A DNA stretch of 64,000 nucleotides from Cannabis sativa (GCF_029168945.1 NC_083609.1:20829501-20893500), one strand, 5' to 3'. Positions 12,291 through 23,997 are shown, counted from the first letter of the stretch. Notes: generated by a model from the sequence alone, not told the origin. Numbers and translations: made by a program.

Positions 12291-15200
12291 ATTACCCAAG
12301 CTGACGCTGCAGCCAGTCCTTCTGTTGTGACAGGTCAGCTTCCCGTCAACAACTTGTTATTTACAGTATTATTTGACTCGGGAGCTACACGTTCATATGT
12401 GGCTACAAGAGTGATTGATCTTTTGGGTAGGCCTTGTGAAATTTTAGAAAGAGGGTTCGGAACCCTAATGCCTAGCGGGGAATTGGTTATCTCTAATAGG
12501 CGCATTAGGTCTATGCCGATTAGGATCGAAGATAGGGAATTGAGTACTGATCTCATAGAATTGAAACTAACTGAGTTTGATATTATACTGGGAATGGATT
12601 TCTTATCCAAGTATTCGGCCAGTATAGATTGTAGGCGTAAAATGGTGACTTTTCAGCCGGAAGGTGAAGATCCATTTGTTTATGTTGGATCGGTTCAGGG
12701 GTCTCGGATCCCGGTTATTTCTGTGTTGAGAGCTAGGGATTTACTATGCAATGGTTGTGTAGGATTTCTAGCGGTAGTATTTGACTCCGGCAGACCTGAA
12801 ACATTTGGGCCTGAGGTAGTTCGAGTAGTGAAAGATTTTCTTGATGTGTTTCCCGAGGAGTTGCCGGGATTGCCGCCACAACGAGAGATTGATTTTGTTA
12901 TTGATTTGGCACCTGGAGTCGAACCTGTTTCTAAAGCTCCATATAGGATGGCTCCAGCAGAACTCAAGGAGCTTAAGTTGCAACTTCAGGGGATGCTGGA
13001 TATTGGGTTTATTCGACCCAGTGTATCGCCCTGGGGAGCTCCGGTTCTCTTTGTAAAAAAGAAAGATGGTTCCCTCAGAATGTGTATTGATTATCGGGAA
13101 CTTAACAAGCTGACGATTAAGAATAAGTACCCGTTGCCCAGAATCGACGATTTGTTCGATCAGCTTCAGGGAAAGACTGTGTTTTCAAAGATTGATTTAC
13201 GGTCGGGTTATCATCAACTTAGAATTCGGGAGGAGGACATACCGAAGACTGCTTTTAGAACCAGATATGGGCACTATGAGTTTCTGGTAATGTCATTCGG
13301 ATTGACTAATGCTCCTGCGGCCTTTATGGATCTTATGAATAGAGTATTCAAGGATTTCCTCGATAACTGCGTTATAGTGTTTATCGATGACATTCTTGTA
13401 TACTCTCGGTCAGATGAGGAGCACGAGCATCATCTTCGAATGGTGTTACAGCGACTTAGGGATCATAAGCTGTATGCCAAGTTCAAAAAGTGTGAATTCT
13501 GGTTGTCCGAGGTATCCTTTCTGGGACATATTGTGGGGAAGAATGGAATTATGGTCGATCCAAACAAGGTGGAATCAGTAAAGAATTGGCCAAGGCCTAG
13601 GTCTGTGACGGAAATTCGAAGTTTTCTCGGGTTAGCAGGGTATTATCGACGTTTCGTCGAAGGATTTTCTAAACTTTCTATGCCCCTAACCGAATTGACT
13701 AAGAAAAATCAGAGATTTGTGTGGTCAGATAAGTGTGAATCAAGCTTTCAGGAGTTGAAGCAGCGTTTGATAACAGCTCCGGTGTTAGCTTTGCCATCGG
13801 ATCAAGAGAAATTTGTTGTGTATTGTGATGCATCCGGACGTGGTGCAGGATGTGTTCTGATGCAAGCTGACAGAGTCATAGCCTATGCCTCTCGTCAACT
13901 GAAGGATTATGAGACGCGTTACCCAACTCATGATTTAGAGCTCGCTGCTGTGGTTTTTGCTTTAAAGATATGGCGACATTATCTTTACGGTGAAAAGTGT
14001 GAAATTTATACTGATCATAAAAGTCTTAAATACTTTTTCACCCAAAAAGATCTGAATATGAGGCAGAGAAGATGGTTGGAGTTGGTTAAGGACTACGATT
14101 GTGAAATACTGTATCACCCCGGGAAAGCCAATGTCGTGGCCGATGCCCTAAGCCGAAAAGGTCCCGGTCAAGTGTGTACTACGGTTATGATAGCTCCTCA
14201 ACTAGCCTCGGAAATGGTTAGTGCAGGAATTGAGTTCGTGGTCGGGAAATTACATAATTTAACACTCCAATCTGATCTGTTGGAGAGAATCAGAAAGGCA
14301 CAACTGGAAGATCCCGAGCTAGTTAAAGTTCGAGATGAAGTGATAGCTGGTCGGCCTAAAGGTTTTACAGTCTCGAGCAGTGGAATGTTGCTATATAAAG
14401 CTCGAGTTTGTGTTCCTAGTGTGGATGAGCTTAAGAAAGAGATACTTGATGAAGCTCACACCACACCTTATTCGTTGCATCCGGGAACCACCAAGATGTA
14501 TCAGGATTTGAAACCCTACTTCTGGTGGTATGGGATGAAAAGAGATGTGGTGGACTACGTGTCCAAGTGTTTAACTTGCCAGCAGATTAAGGCTGAACAT
14601 CAGAGGCCGGCAGGGTTATTGCAGCCTTTAGTCCTTCCAGAATGGAAGTGGGAGGACATCACAATGGACTTCGTAACTGGTTTGCCTAGAACTACAGGAA
14701 TGTATGATTCTGTTTGGGTCATCGTGGACAGATTCACAAAGTCAGCTCACTTCTTACCAGTGAAAGTTACATATTCAGTGGATCAATATGCTGAATTGTA
14801 TGTGAAGGAGATAGTTCGTCTCCATGGAGCCCCTAAATCTATTGTATCAGACAGGGATCCAAAGTTCACATCGAAGTTTTGGGTGAGTCTCCAGAAGGCT
14901 ATGGGTACCAAGTTAAAGTTTAGTACAGCCTTTCACCCTCAGACTGATGGTCAGTCAGAAAGAACTATACAAATTTTAGAAGACCTATTGCGAGCCTGTG
15001 TCATGGACTTTGAGGGTTCATGGAGTAAGTACTTGCCTTTAATTGAATTCTCCTACAACAACAGCTACCAAAGTATAATAGGGATGGCTCCCTATGGGAT
15101 GTTATATGGTAGAAAATGTCGTTCTCCTATTCATTGGGACGAGACAGGAGAAAGGAAGTACCTGGGTCCAGAATTAGTGCAGAAAACCAATGAAGCTATT

Positions 15201-15515
15201 GATAAGATCAAGGCTCGAATGCTTGCTTCTCAAAGCAGGCAGAAAAGTTATGCTGATCCGAAGCGCAGAAATGTTACATTCCAGGCAGGGGAACATGTTT
15301 TCCTGCGGGTTTCACCAATGAAGGGTATTAGACGCTTCGGGAAGAAGGGTAAGTTAAGCCCTAGGTTCATTGGGCCATTTCAGATACTTGAGAAGGTCGG
15401 GCAGGTAGCGTATCGGCTAGCCTTACCACCAGCATTGTCAGCTGTTCATGACGTATTTCACATTTCTATGTTAAGGAAATACGTGTCAGACCCGACTCAT
15501 GTCTTGAGTTATTAA
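12186..15515 (+). CDS. pol: Gypsy Pol: protease, reverse transcriptase, RNase H, integrase
   Basis: Copies element RNA into DNA and inserts it. The frame gives 1109 residues from the ATG at 12186, but the first 31 are an off-frame reading of the Gag zinc-knuckle region; homology begins near residue 32 (about 12279), so this start is not the natural one. Domains: aspartic protease with D64-S-G; reverse transcriptase about 225-480 with catalytic F-I-D-D at 399-402; RNase H about 540-660 with D548, E585 and D610; integrase zinc finger H758/H765/C795/C798; integrase core D828, D889, E925 (D-x35-E); a GPF-containing tail near 1063. All catalytic residues are present. The frame stops at 15515, earlier than relatives, losing the chromodomain. 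The frame is otherwise clean, in contrast to gag. The polyprotein would act in a cytoplasmic particle and then the nucleus. Confidence 0.93.
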   Translation: MLPVWYGGAFQERLPPCKERGAKSRGETGSARVFAITQADAAASPSVVTGQLPVNNLLFTVLFDSGATRSYVATRVIDLLGRPCEILERGFGTLMPSGELVISNRRIRSMPIRIEDRELSTDLIELKLTEFDIILGMDFLSKYSASIDCRRKMVTFQPEGEDPFVYVGSVQGSRIPVISVLRARDLLCNGCVGFLAVVFDSGRPETFGPEVVRVVKDFLDVFPEELPGLPPQREIDFVIDLAPGVEPVSKAPYRMAPAELKELKLQLQGMLDIGFIRPSVSPWGAPVLFVKKKDGSLRMCIDYRELNKLTIKNKYPLPRIDDLFDQLQGKTVFSKIDLRSGYHQLRIREEDIPKTAFRTRYGHYEFLVMSFGLTNAPAAFMDLMNRVFKDFLDNCVIVFIDDILVYSRSDEEHEHHLRMVLQRLRDHKLYAKFKKCEFWLSEVSFLGHIVGKNGIMVDPNKVESVKNWPRPRSVTEIRSFLGLAGYYRRFVEGFSKLSMPLTELTKKNQRFVWSDKCESSFQELKQRLITAPVLALPSDQEKFVVYCDASGRGAGCVLMQADRVIAYASRQLKDYETRYPTHDLELAAVVFALKIWRHYLYGEKCEIYTDHKSLKYFFTQKDLNMRQRRWLELVKDYDCEILYHPGKANVVADALSRKGPGQVCTTVMIAPQLASEMVSAGIEFVVGKLHNLTLQSDLLERIRKAQLEDPELVKVRDEVIAGRPKGFTVSSSGMLLYKARVCVPSVDELKKEILDEAHTTPYSLHPGTTKMYQDLKPYFWWYGMKRDVVDYVSKCLTCQQIKAEHQRPAGLLQPLVLPEWKWEDITMDFVTGLPRTTGMYDSVWVIVDRFTKSAHFLPVKVTYSVDQYAELYVKEIVRLHGAPKSIVSDRDPKFTSKFWVSLQKAMGTKLKFSTAFHPQTDGQSERTIQILEDLLRACVMDFEGSWSKYLPLIEFSYNNSYQSIIGMAPYGMLYGRKCRSPIHWDETGERKYLGPELVQKTNEAIDKIKARMLASQSRQKSYADPKRRNVTFQAGEHVFLRVSPMKGIRRFGKKGKLSPRFIGPFQILEKVGQVAYRLALPPALSAVHDVFHISMLRKYVSDPTHVLSY

Positions 15516-15740
15516 GCCCTTTAACTTCAACCAGATTTATCTTATGAAGAGCAACCTGTTCAGATTTTGGATAGAAAAGAAAAAGTTCTTCGGAACAAGA
15601 CTATTGCACTGGTTAAGGTGCTCTGGAGGAATAGTAAGGTGGAAGAAGCCACCTGGGAGTTGGAGTCGGATATGAGAACTCAGCATCCAGAGCTATTCAG
15701 GTTAGATTTCGGGGACGAAATCCTATTAACGGGGGGATAA
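15516..15740 (+). pseudogene. Chromodomain-like C-terminus of Gypsy integrase, cut off by two stops
   Basis: The pol frame continues after TAA at 15513 and a second TAA at 15522, then stays open to 15737. It reads like the tail of Tekay-type integrases: ILDRKEKVLRNK followed by VLWRNSKVEEATWELE and MRTQHPELF, the type II chromodomain signature. In related elements this tail guides insertion toward particular chromatin. Here it can be made only by readthrough of two stops. The polypurine tract overlaps its last codons. Confidence 0.75.
15731..15738 (+). other. Gypsy polypurine tract
   Basis: GGGGGGATA-type purine run three to four bases before the 3' LTR; primes plus-strand DNA synthesis. Confidence 0.8.
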
Positions 15741-15741
15741 T

Positions 15742-17813
15742 TGTAATGACCGCTCTAGTATATGGATTAGTAAAGGCAATTAGCACTAATTTTTATTATT
15801 TTATTATTATTTGTGAATTAATTTATTTGTGGACCCCAATATTTAGAAATAAATATTAGAGTTATAATTTCTCAATTTCGGAGATTTTATTAAACTCTAG
15901 GGGTATTATCTAGCTTGTATGTGCAATATGTTATTTTTGTAATTTTTGTTTGGCGACAACGGAAAATGCGATGGATGGCTAGATTGATCACATGGGTAAG
16001 TTTAGAACCTTATTTCATAGTGGGAAATATTTTAGAGAAAATATTTTATCGGGATTGAGCGGTGTTATGGAATTGACCATTTTACCCCTAGCTTTAGAAT
16101 TAACCAAGTTTTAACCTTAAGAGCTTTTTAGTCTTTTCTTAATTGGTGAGGGGTAGGTGGCTGCCCTTAGTAATGACACCTATTTTTATTTTGAATTTTA
16201 ACTAAATGAAAAAGAGTTTTATTTTGAAAAAGAGATTAAAAATTAAAGAAAATCAAGAACCAATCCTCTTTTCTCTCTCTTGGGGTTCGGCTCTCTCAAA
16301 CCAGAAGGAAAAAACCCAAAGTTTTCTTCATAATTTCTGTATTTTCATCCAAGGATTCAAGGGAAAACATCTAAGGTAACCCTAGCTCCTTTCTCTTTCA
16401 AGTTCATGAAGTTGTAGGTTGGTTTTTGAGGTGATTTTGGGTAATAGGGGCTGTTAGGGTTTAAGGTTTGCTTAGTTCGAATTTTAGGGTTTGTTTAGCT
16501 TAATTCTAGTTCATGGTAGCTGGTTTAGAGATTGGTTGTTGGTTTTGAGCAATTCTAAGCTTTGAGTTCAAGCTTTAAGCTTTAATGGCAAGTTGATATT
16601 TATTGTGTTTTTCTGTGAAATGCTGGCTGGGTTTTATTGTGTATGCCTTGATTAGGAGCTCTGGAGAATTTGGTATCAATTGGTGGAAAATTGAGCAAAG
16701 AAGGAAGTGTTTTGGGAATACTGGTGCAAACCGGCAAACCGGTTTGCCATGCCCCAAAAACCGGTTTGCCGGTTTTGGCAGGATTCCCGAACACTTCGTT
16801 TTCTCAATTTTTGTCCATTTCGGTACCTCGGTTGGGTGTTTCCCCATTTCCAGAGTTAGAATAACCCCTTTAGAGTATTGCAGAACCTAGGGTTTTGGTT
16901 TTGGGTTTCCCGGGATTAGGGTTTTAATCATATGACTTACCCGGTTTCAAAATGTGATTAGGGCATCCATCTAGCACAGAAATTCCGTTCAGGTCGGCTA
17001 GCACACTTGAAGTCGGAAAACGAGTGTAAGAGCCGTGTATAATGTATGATGTGATTATCTGAATGTATGTATGTGTTAATATGTATACATGCTTATTTAT
17101 TGTGATTCATACACTACCAACACTTGTACGGTTGTGGTACGGAGTGCATTGGTAAGGTGTGTGATGTTTGGAAGTACGTCATAGTGTTACCAGCACTTGT
17201 ACGGGAAGGTACAAGGTGGTTGTGGTACAACACTAGATAGTACTCAGGGTGCGGTCATACCTTACCTATACTAATACGAAGGTATAATGAGTGTATGTGG
17301 TACATGGTACATGGTCGTGTCCCAGTTAGAACGTTCATACTCATCTGTTAAGCTCTGTAAATAGGTGTATGGGCGCCTATTTACAGGTCAGAAATTATAT
17401 GATATGTTATATGCATTTCTTACTGAGTCTGTTGACTCACAGTTTCTGCTTCCTTGTGTAGGTAAAGGAAAGGCGAAAGCTGAACAGGAGTGAACCTGAG
17501 CTCGGGTGAGATTGTACATGTCAAGCAGCGCGACCTGGAGTGTTCGGTCTCGGGACATCTGGGAGTTGTATTTTGAAAGTCGCTGTGCGACCTGTAAATC
17601 TGTATATTTTGGAATGTATGCTTAAAAAGTAAAGTTTGTAAAGTTTTAAAAATCGGGATCCCGGCACTTGTAAATATTTTATTAAATTACAAAGTTTAGT
17701 ATTTAATGCAAAAGTTTTAATTTGACACGTTTTTCAAGAACTTTCTTTGATCAAGAAAGATTGCACAATTATTGAAAAAGCACTGTAGCGTGCCTTAGCA
17801 TTAGGGCGTTACA
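15742..17813 (+). repeat. Gypsy 3' LTR (2072 bp)
   Basis: TGTAATGACC...GGCGTTACA. Contains a perfect 16-bp palindrome GGCAAACCGGTTTGCC at 16733-16748 that the 5' LTR lacks. Followed by the target duplication GCTAA. Confidence 0.95.
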
Positions 17814-18992
17814 GCTAAAATATCATTTATACGGGGTAAAGTGTTGTAAGGATAAAATACATAGTAGGGTGTAACGGTAATCTAATCCCTTTACAGTGTA
17901 GATCATTCATATAGAGGATCATTGATCAAATTAGGATTATAACAATGGACAACTAATGATGTGTCTATATGGTGGAACATATTGAGCATTCTATATACTG
18001 AGAGTGCAATTCTAAGTTCTATGCGTGGATTCAACGAAGAATTAATAAGTTAGTGAATTTTAGTGCTAAATTCTTGATTTACTTATTGGAAGCTCGGTTA
18101 TATAGACCCATGGTCCCCCCACTAGTTGAGATAATATTGCTTGTAAGACTCATGTAATTGGTTTTGATTAATCAATTATAATTCTCAAATTAGACTATGT
18201 CTATTTGTGAATTTTTCACTAAGTAAGGGCGAAATTGTAAAGAAAGAATTTTAGGGGCATATTTGTTAATTATGATACTTTGTATGGTTCAATTAATAAA
18301 TATGATAAATGACAATATTATTTAATAATTATTTATAGTTATTAAATAGTTAGAATTGGCATTTAAATGGTTGAATTAGAAAATTGGCATTTTTGAGAAA
18401 ATCAATGCAGAATTGAGAAAACTGCAAAATCCAAGTAAGGCCCATTACTCTACATGGCCGACCACTTGGAATGATTTTTTAAACTGATATTTTCATTATA
18501 TTAATGCCAAATAATTCAAACCTTATCCCTAGTGGAATGCTATAAATAGATAGTGAAGGCTTCAGGAAATTTACACTTAAATTTTTCTACTTTTCATTTA
18601 GAAAAACCTGAGCCTCTCTCTCTACCTTTGGCCGCCACTCTCTCTCCTTAATATTTCGAAACCCTTAGTGATTAGAGTAGTGCCCACACACAACAAGTGA
18701 TACCTCAATCATAGTGAGGAAGATCGTGAAGAAAGATTTTCAGCAAAAGGAGTTTCAGCATCAAAGATTCAGAGAAAGAGATCCAGGTTCAGATCTTGAT
18801 AATACTCTGCGACAGAAAGGATACAAGGGTTAGAGATCTGAACGGAAGGAGTCATTTAATTTCGCTGCACCCAATGTAAGGTTTCCTAAACTTTATATGT
18901 GTTTATTTCATCGTTTTAGAAAGTTCATATTTAGGTTGTTAATCAACATACTTGTGAGTATATCTAAGATCCTGGTAAAATAATGTCCAACA
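17814..18992 (+). repeat. Copia copy D 5' LTR, second part
   Basis: Resumes the family LTR after the Gypsy element (the first five bases are the target duplication) and ends CCAACA. It differs from the E LTR in many places, for example the stretch around 18405-18480, so D is another subfamily or older. Confidence 0.85.
18541..18548 (+). promoter_or_regulatory. TATA box of D LTR
   Basis: TATAAATA in the conserved context GGAATGC-TATAAATA-GATAGTG found in most full LTRs of the family; probable RNA polymerase II core promoter, with U3/R expected shortly after. Confidence 0.6.
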
Positions 18993-20032
18993 ACTGGCCT
19001 GAGAGCCATGGTAATTGATTTGCTTGCAAGAAGTTTGGACTTAAAACGATTGTTTGATGTTTTGGATGGTTATCATGTTGTATTGAGTGTTATTTGATGA
19101 TTGATTGATGTTTGTGAATTTTCGTGAAAAATAATTGAATATCTGTTTCTGGAATTATTTTTATTGGATAGTATGGAAAAAATTAAGCAATTTACTTTTT
19201 TACAGAATTCAATTTCGATTTAATTGAATTAGTTATGATTTTTTGAAGTGTCGAAAAAAATTAGGAATCAGGCAACCACGCGCGCGCGCGGAAATCATGC
19301 AAAATCTCCCCTGCGCCGAGATTTCACGCCCAAGCACCCTCTTGCACGCCCATGGACAGTATGCAATGCATACTGTCCGTACAGCTCGCATTTTTTTCGT
19401 TTTTCTTCGATTTTTCATGCTTTTTCATGGATTTAACTTCCGATTTTTTGTGTAGTTATGTATTTGTACATTTACTATTCCTAATTCAATTCTAATTATC
19501 ATAATTAAATAAATTAATATTTTTTAAATTTAATTAATGATATTAGTGTAATTTGAATTTGAAAATAGTAAATATCTATCTTTTTTGCTTAATTATCTAA
19601 CTTATTTTTAAATTTGATTATATCTTATCTTATTTTTAAATTTAAGGTCATATATTAAATTTTTAAATTAAATTTTTTTTAAAAAAAATAATTTGACCTT
19701 ATTTAAATTTAAAAAAAAGATAATTATAATCATGTAATTTTAAATAGATGTAAGATATTTTGCTAACTTTTAAATTTTGTTATTTTATTTATTTAAATTA
19801 AATCATAAAATCTGAAAAGATATTTATTTATCTTTTTTAATTTTATTTAATTTTTATTTATAAAATAACATTAAATTTTTAAAAATGGTTAGCAAATTTT
19901 GAAATGATATTTAGGTTGGTTGAAACCTAATTTTTTCAAAATTGTATGTTTAATTTTAAATATTATTTTATTAAATTCGAAAATATTTAAATTTTATTTT
20001 ATTTTATTATTTTTTGAAAATAATTTTTTTTT
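18993..20032 (+). mobile_element. Leader of Copia copy D with primer site
   Basis: Opens with primer-site variant TGGCCTGAGAGCCATGG (18995-19011). Contains a GC-rich palindromic island at 19247-19385 in an otherwise AT-rich leader. It stops abruptly where a partial LTR of copy E begins; the continuation of the leader appears after E, at 29313. The frames at 19233-19455 cross the GC island and are not convincing genes. Confidence 0.75.
19354..19378 (+). repeat. Near-perfect inverted repeat in D leader island
   Basis: Twelve bases GGACAGTATGCA, one central A, then the exact reverse complement. As RNA it could form a 12-bp stem or a self-complementary kissing site. A CG dinucleotide run lies upstream at 19279-19290. 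Confidence 0.85.
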
Positions 20033-20971
20033 AATTCTTGATCTACTTATTGGAAGCTCGGTTATATAGACCCATGGTCCCCGCACGAGTTGAGATAATA
20101 TTGTTTGTAAGACTCATGTAATTAGTTTTGATTAATTAATTATAATTCACAAATTAGACTATGTCTATTTGTGCAATTTTCACTAAGTAAGGGCGAAATT
20201 GTAAAGAAAGAGTTAGTAGGGGCATATTTGTTAATTATGATACTTTGTATGGTTCAATTAATAAATATGATAAATGACAATATTATTTAATAATTATTTA
20301 TAGTTATTAAATAGTTAGAATTGGTATTTAAATGGTTGAATTAGGAAATTGGCATTTTCGAGAAAATCATATACAAAAGGTGTTAAAATTGCAAAATTGC
20401 AAAAAGCAAGGCCCAGTCCACTAAGCCATGGCCGGCCACCTTTGTAGGCTTTTTAAGTTGATATTTTCATTATTTTAATGCCAAATAATTCAAACCTAAC
20501 CCTAGTGGAATGCTATAAATAGATAGTGAAGGCTTCAGGAAAATTACACTTCACACTTTCTGAAATCAGAAAACCTGAGCCTCCTATCTCTCTTCCCTAG
20601 CCGCCACTCACTCTCTCTCTTCTTCCTTCATATTTCGAACTTACCCTAGTGATTAGAGTAGTGCCCACACACAGCAAGCAATACCTCAATCATAGTGAGG
20701 AAGATCGTGAAGAAAGATCATCAGCAAAGGAGATTCAGCATCAAGGATTCAGAGAAAGAGATTCAGGTTCAGATCTTGATAATACTCTGCTACAGAAAGG
20801 ATACAAGGGTTAGAGATCTGAAGGGAATGAGTCATTTAATTCCGCTGCACCCAATGTAAGGTTTCTGAAACTTTATATGTGTTTAATTTATCGTTTTAGA
20901 AAGTTCTTATTTAGGATGTTAATAAACATACTTGTGAGTAGATCTAAGATCCTGGTAAAATAATTCCAACA
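20033..20971 (+). repeat. Copia copy E 5' LTR, truncated (3' part only)
   Basis: Starts mid-LTR at AATTCTTGATCTAC and ends CCAACA. It matches 28374-29312 of E's 3' LTR closely. About 960 bp of the LTR 5' side is missing, joined directly to D's leader. Confidence 0.85.
20514..20521 (+). promoter_or_regulatory. TATA box of E 5' LTR
   Basis: TATAAATA in the same conserved context. It survives in the truncated LTR, but U3 upstream of the joint is lost, so E's promoter strength would depend on D leader sequence. Confidence 0.55.
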
Positions 20972-23747
20972 ACTGGCCTCAGAGCCATGGTAATTGATTT
21001 ACTTGCAAGAAATTTGGACTTTAAAACGATTATTTGTTTGTTTTTGGATGGTATCATGTTGTATTGAGTGTTATTTGATGATTGATTGATGTTTGTGAAT
21101 TTTCGTGAAAAATAATTGCGATTCTGTTTCTCAAATTATTTTTATTGGATAGTATGGAAAAAATTAAGCAAGTTACTTTTGTTATGATTTTTTGAAGATT
21201 CGAAAAAATCGGGGCTGTGCTGAAATTTTCCTGGGATCGCGAAAACTGTCCGTACAGCTCACAATTTTTTCGTTTTTCTTCGATTTTTCATGCTTTTTCA
21301 TGGAATTAACTTCTGATTTTTTGTGTAGTTCTATATTTATACTATTACAATTCCTAATTCAATTCTAATTAACATTTTGAATTAATTTAATATTTTTTAA
21401 ATTTAATTCAAGATATTAGTGTAATTTGAATTTGAAAATAGTTAGTATCTATCTTCTTGCTTAATAATCTATCTTATTTTAAAATTTGATTATATCTTAT
21501 CTTATTTTAAATTTAAAATAAGATAACTATAATCATGTAATTTTTAAATGATATAAGATATTTTGCTAATTTTTTAATTTTTGTTATTTTATTTATTTAA
21601 ATTACATTTAAAATTTTGGAAAAGATATTCATTTATCTTTTCTAATTTTTTATTTAATTTTTATTTATAAAATAAAATTTTAAAATTTAAAAGTAGTTAG
21701 CAAATTTTTGAAATGATATTTAGGTTGGTCAAAACCTAATTTTTCAAAATTGTAGGTTTAATTTTGAATTTAAATATTTAATTAAATTTCGAAATTTTTT
21801 TTATTTTTCAAATTTTTTTTTAAATTTTTGAAATTTCTTTTTCATTTAATTAATTATTTTCGAAATTAATTATTTAATTTAAAATTAAATAAATCCTACA
21901 TCCAACTATCCAACTAACCTTGTTGCAGGAGTATGTGTTTTAGCTTCTGTGTAAGTTTTCAAAACCTATTATTACTTGATTGCAAATAGCCATGGTTACT
22001 TTTTGCCAGATCTAATGATCTGATGGCTCCCTTGGTCAAGATAATAATTTGTAACAGGTATATTTACAATCTTCTTTCATCTGTGTATGACCTAGCAACA
22101 TGATAGGACCCATCCAAAGTGTGTCTGTGTGAGCCTATGTGTTTAATTTTATTATAGATGCATATAGGTTGTTGTTGCTAAAATAAATTATCATAGTTCT
22201 TGATAGAATTTATTTAGGCCCATTTAGCTTTTGGGCCTATTCAATTAATAACAGTTGTTCTTATTAAGGTTAAATTCCTCTCTTTTGGGCCTTGTGTGAG
22301 AGTTGGGAGCCATAGAAGTGGGTACGACATACTGAACCCAGCACCCCCTCACATGAACCACCCCAGTTGTGAAGGCCCATTTGCCTGATTTGAATGACTG
22401 TACTAGGTTAATTACACTAGTTTAACCTAATTAAAATTGATTAGCAACATAATTAATTTCATTTATTTTGAAATTAATTTAGAAAATCATAGTTTAAAGA
22501 ATTTTATATTCTAAGCTAAACTATATGTATTTTCTTGTATTTAATTAAATATAGAATTATAACCATCTAGATTCTTTCTGAAGCTTAATTTAAATTTTTC
22601 ATTAAATATTCCTATTTAAGTTGATATTTAGTTATCTACAACTAACCAACTTAAATCTGAATATCTTTTGGATTTAAAATTTCAAAATTAAGTTGAGGAA
22701 TCTTAGGCATTGGTTATTAAGATTCTTTAGATATTTTTTTAAGTTAATATCTTTTCGAATATTAACTTAAAATGGAATATTTTAGATATTTTTTAGGCTA
22801 ATATCTTTTCGAATATTAACTTAAAATGCAATATCTTCAAATTAAGTGGTTATAACTTAATTTTAATTTAATTAAATCTGATTTGAAAGATATTTAAGTT
22901 GATTTTTTTTTGGATTCTTCTAAAACAACTTAAACAAGATATTTTCAAATTTGTTCCATTTATTATTCGAATTTATTTTTCGAAATTAATTAATAATTGA
23001 AATTAATTAAAGTTGATTTTTTATTTAAACCAACTTTGATTTGTAATTTTTTCATTATTATATTATGGAACTTGTTCGATATTTATTTGGATTTATTTTT
23101 CAAATTTAATAATAATTGAAAATTAATTAAAGTTGATTTTTTATTTAAACCAACTTTAGTTTGTAATTTTTCATTATTATAATATCGAATTGAAATGATT
23201 ATACAAAATACATATAATATTTTAAATAATGAGCTTTTAATCAAGAGACATTCGATCTCCATTGTGGGTTTTACACCGCGTTTGTTTTAGTGAGTAATCC
23301 TCCCTAATGGAGGAACGTTCATTAGCGATTTCGCACCGTTTAACCTCGCATGATAAGTAGTTTGTAAGTGTTTTGTATGGTATAGATCACCCTAATGGTG
23401 GCGACCATACTTGACTTGCAAGTTATGAAACAATGGTGGAAGCTCATAAGATAGAATTGCCTTGACTCTCGCCTAAACGGGACAACGCTGAATTCCAATC
23501 TTGATCGAATAAAAGGTTGCTAGAATGGTTATCATTTTAGATGAGCTGACAACTCTATTCAATGGATGATGCTTTGACTCTCGCCTAAACGGGACACTGT
23601 ATCAGTTTGTTGAAATACCTTGGAAAATAAACTATGTTAGATTTAGTATTTCTATAACATATGTCATTACTTGTTATTTTCTAAATTGTGTATGAATTTA
23701 TGAGCCAAAACCTTACTTCTGTTTTATTGATGTGTTGTAGTGTCATT
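20972..23747 (+). mobile_element. Long non-coding leader of Copia copy E
   Basis: About 2.8 kb between primer site and gag, much longer than a simple leader but usual for Angela/BARE-like elements. From left to right: primer site; a short GC-rich island (21209-21262); a very AT-rich stretch; a GC-richer conserved block at 22076-22420; another AT-rich stretch; and a pre-gag zone (23220-23640) with repeated motifs CCCTAATGG (23302, 23390) and GACTCTCGCCTAAACGGGAC (23464, 23576). No open frame of note. Confidence 0.75.
20974..20990 (+). other. Copia E primer binding site, variant tRNA-Met type
   Basis: TGGCCTCAGAGCCATGG two bases after the LTR end. It differs from the classical TGGTATCAGAGCC at two positions (TA to CC). 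The same variant occurs in B and C; D has TGGCCTGAGAGCC. Confidence 0.7.
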
Positions 23748-23930
23748 ATGAATAACCCTCACCCCGATCCTCTCTTAGTTACTATCTTAGCAAAAGAACT
23801 CTATAGTGTGAAAATGCATCCTGGTAGTTGCATTAACTCGCACCTATTGATGATGAATCTGAAGTTCCAAAAGGGAAATCTACTAGGAATTTTATTTATC
23901 AAGAGAACAATGGGTCCAACTTATCCTTAA
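23748..23930 (+). pseudogene. gag: Copia E gag, internally deleted and frameshifted
   Basis: The start MNNPHPDPLL resembles the N-terminus of Angela-type Gag, but by residue 20 the sequence reads as a much later part (KMHPGSCINSHLL), so most of the N-terminal and capsid half appears deleted. The frame ends at 23930. Gag sequence continues in frame +1 from about 23887 (REQWVQLILNSLPPEYNEF), running into the pol frame. Gag must therefore come from another element for particles to form. I chose the ATG at 23748 rather than the in-frame 23688 ATG because the family N-terminus starts there. Confidence 0.7.
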
Positions 23931-23997
23931 TAGTCTTCCTCCGGAGTATAATGAATTTGTTATCTCTTACATCATTAACAATTCTAACTCCTCCGAC

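Larger units (their letters stand above)
8757..17813 (+). mobile_element. Complete Ty3/Gypsy chromovirus-type element (Tekay-like), 9057 bp
   Basis: Ends are TGTAATGACC and GGCGTTACA, with 2072-bp LTRs at 8757-10828 and 15742-17813, a tRNA-Met primer site, gag-pol and a polypurine tract. The target duplication GCTAA is present at 8752-8756 and 17814-17818. It sits inside the LTR of Copia copy D: joining the flanks at GCTAA restores the sequence seen in the uninterrupted LTR at 28110-28130. Lineage is inferred from the protein order (protease, RT, RNase H, integrase), integrase and tail motifs, and a chromodomain-like remnant. LTRs are nearly identical outside three short blocks, so the insertion is young. 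Confidence 0.95.

Noticed and set aside
19243..19455. Frames of 60-70 codons around the CG-rich run in the D leader
   Set aside because: They span the GC island and disappear in the other leaders, so coding is unlikely.
23302..23600. Regularly spaced leader motifs considered as a CRISPR-like array
   Set aside because: Too few, imperfect repeats with variable spacing, in a plant retrotransposon leader.
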